Source of the DNA: Stenogyne calaminthoides
Lineage: Eukaryota > Streptophyta > Magnoliopsida > Lamiales > Lamiaceae
DNA: 64,000 bases
NCBI GenBank assembly: GCA_037126765.1
Contig: JBBCBC010000002.1
Location: 47,000,889-47,064,888 of the forward strand
Reading direction: 5' to 3'
Of the stretch, positions 58,801-64,000 are shown one piece after another. The position numbers and the translations under genes are program-made. A model generated the notes under the pieces. It saw only the letters and a program-made list of their open reading frames with translations, did no database searches and was not told the DNA's origin. Position 1 is the first letter of the stretch. Every line of letters starts with the position of its first letter.

Positions 58801-61309
58801 ACATTTTATAAGCCCTTAATACAATTTACGTATTTAAAAAAAAATACAATTTACAAGATATTTAATATAAGTTTAGCCAAACGGACCCAAAATATTATTG
58901 TTTTTTTTTTATGATAGACTCGACCATTACTATTTTACACTAAATGATTGTTATTTGAAAAATAGTAGAATTATTAAAAAAAATGACTATATAAGAGCGG
59001 AGGTAGTTAATTAAAATGAGTTAATGATTAACTTATTTTGAGTCTTATTATCTTGTACAAACTATGAATATTCTCATTAATCTTCACAATTGATACATAT
59101 TCATTCTCAGTGAATTAAGAATTTCAAATTCTACCATCACATAAAACTTGATCTTCAAATTCTTCATTATTATATTTCAATTAAAAAGATCAGGTATTAT
59201 TGCATCAAAGATTTCGAACCATAATGAAGCCATGTTACAAAGCATATACTGATGCAAAAGAAATTGAAACAAAATAAACACTAAGCAACCTACATATTTA
59301 ATAGGATACAAACCCTAAACTTCATTATCATAAAAGCATGATGATCATCATTTGTAATGTTTTTAAGATCTGCTAGATATTACATTTGGTATGGCAGTTA
59401 CCAATTGTTTACTAATTATATATACAAATATAAAACATTTGTTGAGGCGAGCTTTAGAGGGTTTGAGTTTGATAGATTTATTATTAAAGTCGTGCTTAAT
59501 TACCGAATGTTTATTCACGAGCTTTTTTGAGCCAAAACTAGATTGATAATATCAATCTTAAATTAAATTATTCATCAATTAATTATAAAAATAAAATAAA
59601 ATAAAATATCATATTTATATATTTATCATAAATATTAAGTGTGTAAAACATAAAAATAACACTATTAATTATAATTTATATGAATTAACTCACGAGCTTA
59701 TTTATAAACTTATTCACAAAATAATATGAACTAGGTTTATTAAACGAACTCAAATATTCGCAAACAACTTAATCTAATTTTACATCTCTACAAATATTGA
59801 TTCATTATTGGGTTTAGCTAAGATTAATTTTAAAGAGGAAAGTGCCGATTAATTGGGCCTATTAAGCCATAGCCCACTAACCTGATTTGGTAAGTGCATC
59901 ATTTGTTAGGTGTCTGGGGACCAGAATTAACTGAGGTATATAGATAAAGCAAATCTTCCCACTCTCCTTTTTTTATTTTTTATTTTTAATTTAATTTTAT
60001 AAAACATAACTTCACATGTATCCCAGCTGTGTATATTTTAATTATTTTTTTTTCGAATCGTAATCTGTACTTTGTAGCCCACTCCTCATTAATTAACAGT
60101 GGGACGACCACATTCATAAAATCAAATATTATTTAATTTCTGGCCCAATTTGAAATATTATATTATAAACTTTATTGCATGATGATATTAATTCATAATT
60201 CCACTGAAATTTCATATTCATGCATTGCCATTAATAACGGGAAGTCAACTAGCTTGTGGGGTTCATTACTTACTCCAAAAATGAATTTGAACGCCATAAA
60301 TAATAGTACATGGTTTTAGTTGGTTATAAACTATATCAAATTCTCTGGCTGCACAAAACTTACCTAATATAAATTATCTCTTTTATACATTGGAATTCCA
60401 TGTGATCATTTGAAAAAAAATCCCAAGTATATAATGAAGAAATAAGATTATGATAGACTGTACACGAAATAAAATAATTCAAAATATATTTCATCAATCG
60501 TTACAAGAAAAAAGGTACACCTAGGACCGTAATCTTTAGTAAAAGTGCATGTAACCCCTTAATATTTTATTGATTTAAATAAACTCTTTAACTTTGTTAA
60601 TGCAAATGGGTGGACAGAGAGAAATAAGAGAGATATAAGTGGCGATGTCATTGAAAATAAGAGAGATGATTAGTGGATAAAAAAAAGTATATAAATTAAT
60701 TTTTATAGTGGAATTTTGGTACATGTTTGGAAATCCCAAGCTCCGTGCATAGTGCCCACCTCATGGGATTATGGGCCTGAAAAATCTTATTTAGTAATAT
60801 GGTCCATTAGACTCTACACCTCAGGTTTATGGCCCAAGAATCTTGTAGTACTTTCAGCCCAATAGAATTATGGGTTTTTGGGCTTTTAATCTTAGAATAA
60901 GCACGTGGACTTTAAAAAAATGTACACCCTCTCAAAATTTCAAAATTTATCCTTCTCCAAAAATCTTAATTGGCCTTTCACTGTGAAAAATCAGTGAGGT
61001 CGAGTTCATTAATTCAGGTCTACTAATAGTCTAATACACGTTCAGACATTTATATTGAATCACGAAGATTCACTAAATTAATTTGTATTTCTTTTAACTT
61101 GTGTTTTCAAACTCAACAAAATAGTTTTTAAAATCATGTTTTTCAAAAGTCGTGAGGTAACTTGAAAATAAGTGATTTTCGGAAGCTATTTTTTAGAGTT
61201 TGAAAAACTTACTAAAGTGACAGTCTTATTAGAAACCTTAACTGATCCCAAAATTTTATTTTCTAGTTTCACATTATAAATCAACCTTGTAAAATAATAT
61301 AGAATTCAA
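55861..61309. other. Long AT-rich intergenic stretch
   Basis: No gene recognised. A possible Stowaway-like MITE lies at 56162-56487 ('ctccatttgtc' and '...gaaggaag', TA flanks). A poly(A) run lies at 58177-58197. At 58470-58895 a MITE-like block has repeated 'ttataagctc' and ends 'ccaaacggaccc'. The 3' UTR of the gene at 61310 would fall at the right end. Confidence 0.45.
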
Positions 61310-63121
61310 CTATAAACTTTTAGGACATGAATGCACGTCTTTGCTTCCACACAAGAGCTCCCCATTTAACATGTCTGTGGCTCCAAACGACCCCCCTCCC
61401 TCACTCCTCTGCACAAATTACCAAAAATAAATTCCCACATAAAAACAAATTATACTAAACATTATTGATGTCATTCATGATTAAGTCTCATTGTTCACAT
61501 TATGAAATTTATATCATTACACTTGTAAACTAATACTATAACACTTATCAACTAATTAGTGTAATAATATCAATTTCATATTATGAACAAATTTCGTGCA
61601 CATTAATATAACTTAGGTCATGTCCAATTTTAGTCCTGTATATTTTTACCTTTTCGATTTTGATCCTTTAAGTGTCAATTTTGGTCCTTTTGGACCATAA
61701 TTAAATAAAGCAAAAACATATCGGACTAATATTTTAGTCCTTTATGTTTACTTTTTCAATTTTTGTCATTTTTAGTGCTCAATTTTAGTCTTCTATGGTG
61801 TTTTTATTTTTTTCAATTTTGATACAAAAGAACCAGAATTGAAAAGTAACAAAATACATAACTAAAATTAAAAAGCACGACGATTCTTGATATTCACTCA
61901 AAAGAAAATAATAACCTTATAAAAGTCGACCGCCACGAAATTAGCCCACCGATTGGCAGAAGCACCGTAACACGTCTGGAGCATGTCGTTAAGTCCTCCG
62001 GAGTTGTCGACACACGACAGTCCCTTAACCGGAATAGACCTGAAATAATTAACCAGAACCAAAGACTTGGTTGTGTCATTCAGGGCCGACGATTGTCCCC
62101 TGTTGAAACATTTTCCTTCTTCCATTCCTTCATCACCATCTGATCAAAATTCCACAACCAAAATGACAAATATGACCTCATCTAGATGGCAACAATTAAC
62201 TACTTAAAAGATGGAAAAAAAAAACATGTGAATGCAACTTACACATATTTTCAACCATGTAATTCCACTGGTAAGCAATGCCTTCACTGCTTTCTTTCGA
62301 CTTTACAGAAGTGAAAACGAGAAGCCTTTGATTACTCGAAATCATGTCTTTAACGAGTGGCCAGTTCTGTCCGTTTTTAGGCATTTTAGACAACGGAAAC
62401 CAGAATTTTTTAACCCTGTATCCGTGAAAACCTTGGTCAATCCGTTCGGTGATGTAACGTAGTCTTCTAGGATCAGTGTCACGATTTCTGATGGATTCGC
62501 AGTCAAGAATGCTTCGACTTCCATCAATAAGTCTACTGCAGGTACCTATGATGATATGAAATAAGACTATTTAGCTAAAGAGTAACACTCTTATGTACAC
62601 CAGTTAGTTAATACTTTCCAATGAAAATAACCAATACTTTTAAGTGAAAACAACTAATACTTTTTACCATAACAACTAATACCGCTTAAATATACACTTG
62701 AATTACACAGCGCACCGGACCTTACAATTGTGGCTAAAGAAAAAACAACAGTTAAGTGCTTTTTATCACCACAAGTGACTTGCATACTTACAAATTTAGT
62801 ATAGTCGTAGCATTCGCCATTGAAAGAATGGCACAACCATATGGCGCCTTTGTAGTCGTATGTATCGAGCATCAAGGCACGGACACCGTTCTGCATATTA
62901 AGGAAGACAATTTGGCAAGATTAAGTAGTATAGTGGAAGAAATTGAAATTGAAATTAAATTAAATGAGATGAATTTTTTTATCAAGGGGGTGACATACAT
63001 TGAGCTGATCAGTAACACTGTCTTCTTGATTTGTTAAAGTAAGTCTTGGTGTCCCATCGGCTATGGCAAAAGAGTTGTGGGTTGTCAAGAATGCGTACTT
63101 GTTGAACGGCAAAGAATTATT
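61310..63121 (-). CDS. PI-PLC X-domain-containing protein, 3' five exons (5' end outside window)
   Basis: Minus-strand exons 63121-62999, 62890-62792, 62545-62243, 62139-61916 and 61408-61310 (stop TAG), all with GT-AG borders. The product resembles Arabidopsis At5g67130-type PLC-like phosphodiesterases, often secreted or GPI-anchored proteins of uncertain substrate. Motifs in order: LPFNKYAFLTTHNSFA (first catalytic-type His), GVRALMLDTYDYKGAIWLCH (second His), then in further exons LILEDYV, WPLVKDMI, CFNRGQSSALND and NFVAVDFYK. The last exon gives RSEGGGSFGATDMLNG with a Cys-containing tail. In exon 62545-62243 an A-run of six (62407-62412) should hold seven: the frame shifts between KVFTDTGLK and MPKNGQNW. 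With one more base the exon phases agree. This is probably an assembly error, possibly a real mutation. The first exon(s), with signal peptide, should lie beyond 64000. Confidence 0.88.
61615..61830. repeat. TTTTAGTCC-type repeat in the last intron
   Basis: Phrases such as 'caattttagtcctgtat', 'attttggtccttttgg' and 'tattttagtcctttatg' recur, typical of a decayed MITE inserted in the intron between 61408 and 61916. Confidence 0.5.
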
Positions 63122-64000
63122 CTGCAATCATAATAATTTAAGATTTAACTTGATACTATGCTTTATTGCAAATTTTATTTCATTTTATATTCAATTAAAT
63201 TCGAGAAAAAAATAATTTCAGTCTCATAACTTATCTACTGTCCATTTTTCGTTCAAAAAAATTTAAGTGTCCAGTGTTAGTCTCATAACTAAATTGATTG
63301 TCCAAGTTTGGTCCCATTTTTACCGAAAAATCGCGAATAACGCTGTTTTGATGGCGTGTAAGTCACGTGCAGGTAAAATTTGGGGGTTCTCTATACCCTC
63401 GATTACGTGAACGGCTGACTATTTATTTAATTTTTTTTTACGTTTTTCAATCAATTAAACTACACATGGGTAAATAATCCAATAAATTTAATTAAGAGTG
63501 TCACTATCCACACCCCAAAATCCTCTAAACACACCCCAATAAAATTTAAAAATTAGTATGTATTACTAAACACACCCCATTTCATTTCTATTATATCCTC
63601 CTCCATCAAAATAGAAAAAATAATATTTTCCTACCTTTTTTTCTTCTAATTAACATTCTTCTCCCAAAAAAATAAAATTCTATTATTCATAATTCTTTTT
63701 CAAAAATCTAAAAATTCTTAAAAAATTTATAAAAAATCAACTACATCTTCAAACATATTATAAAAAACTAAATAAATTTGTAAAAATATTAAAAAAAAAT
63801 CGGCTAAATCTTTTAAATTTAAAGAATAAACATATTAAAAAAATTAATTAAACGTAATTAAGATCTAAAATGACAAATTTTAATTTAATTAGTTTTGAAT
63901 TTTTTTATTAATATTTTATTTAGTTTTAAATGATTTTTTAAAATTTTTTATTTACTAATTTTTAAAATATAATTATTTAATAATATTTTTCAAAGTGAAG
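63122..64000. other. Intron or 5' region of the PI-PLC-like gene
   Basis: No upstream exon was recognised. 63200-63320 has repeated 'agtctcataact' phrases of MITE type. The final 500 bp are strongly AT-rich. Confidence 0.5.

Overview
This is nuclear DNA of a flowering plant, most likely a eudicot. The evidence is AT-rich intergenic sequence, GT-AG introns, Ty1/copia and Ty3/gypsy LTR retrotransposons, L1-type LINEs, Stowaway-like MITEs, and two plant gene families (AVT1 amino-acid transporters and PI-PLC X-domain proteins). The species cannot be fixed from sequence alone. The assembly looks imperfect: there is a 500-N gap at 42107-42606, and one-base indels occur in otherwise well-conserved exons.

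Genes are few. (1) 95-1845 (+) holds the last two exons of an AVT1-type vacuolar amino-acid transporter, with a one-base frameshift. (2) 14118-15581 (+) is a complete three-exon paralogue of 429 aa. The two form a tandem pair pushed about 12 kb apart by transposons. (3) 61310-63121 (-) holds the last five coding exons of a PI-PLC X-domain-containing protein. Its first exon(s) lie beyond the right edge, and it has a homopolymer frameshift.

The rest is mostly nested mobile DNA. 6220-12490 is a pol-less gypsy element (minus orientation, TSD CGGCC) carrying a copia solo LTR (9801-11644, TSD CATCT). 16437-17643 is a 1.2-kb LTR element derived from gypsy. 18125-36124 is bounded by PIF/Harbinger-like ends (TSD TTA) and is split by a 14.8-kb copia complex with three LTRs (18237-33027). 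Its own DNA (33028-36124) carries recognisable exon fragments of alcohol dehydrogenase, an IQD protein and a WRKY factor. 36647-40745 is a Mutator-like element (9-bp TSD) carrying a broken RanBP1 fragment. 40849-41407 is a foldback Mutator-type MITE. 41500-42106 is a copia 3' end running into the gap. 44518-46860 and 48682-49384 are 5'-truncated LINEs of related families. 53446-55025 is another solo LTR.

There is no operon-like functional system here. The most notable content is the two gene-capturing transposons, the three-LTR copia structure, and the fate of the AVT1 tandem pair.
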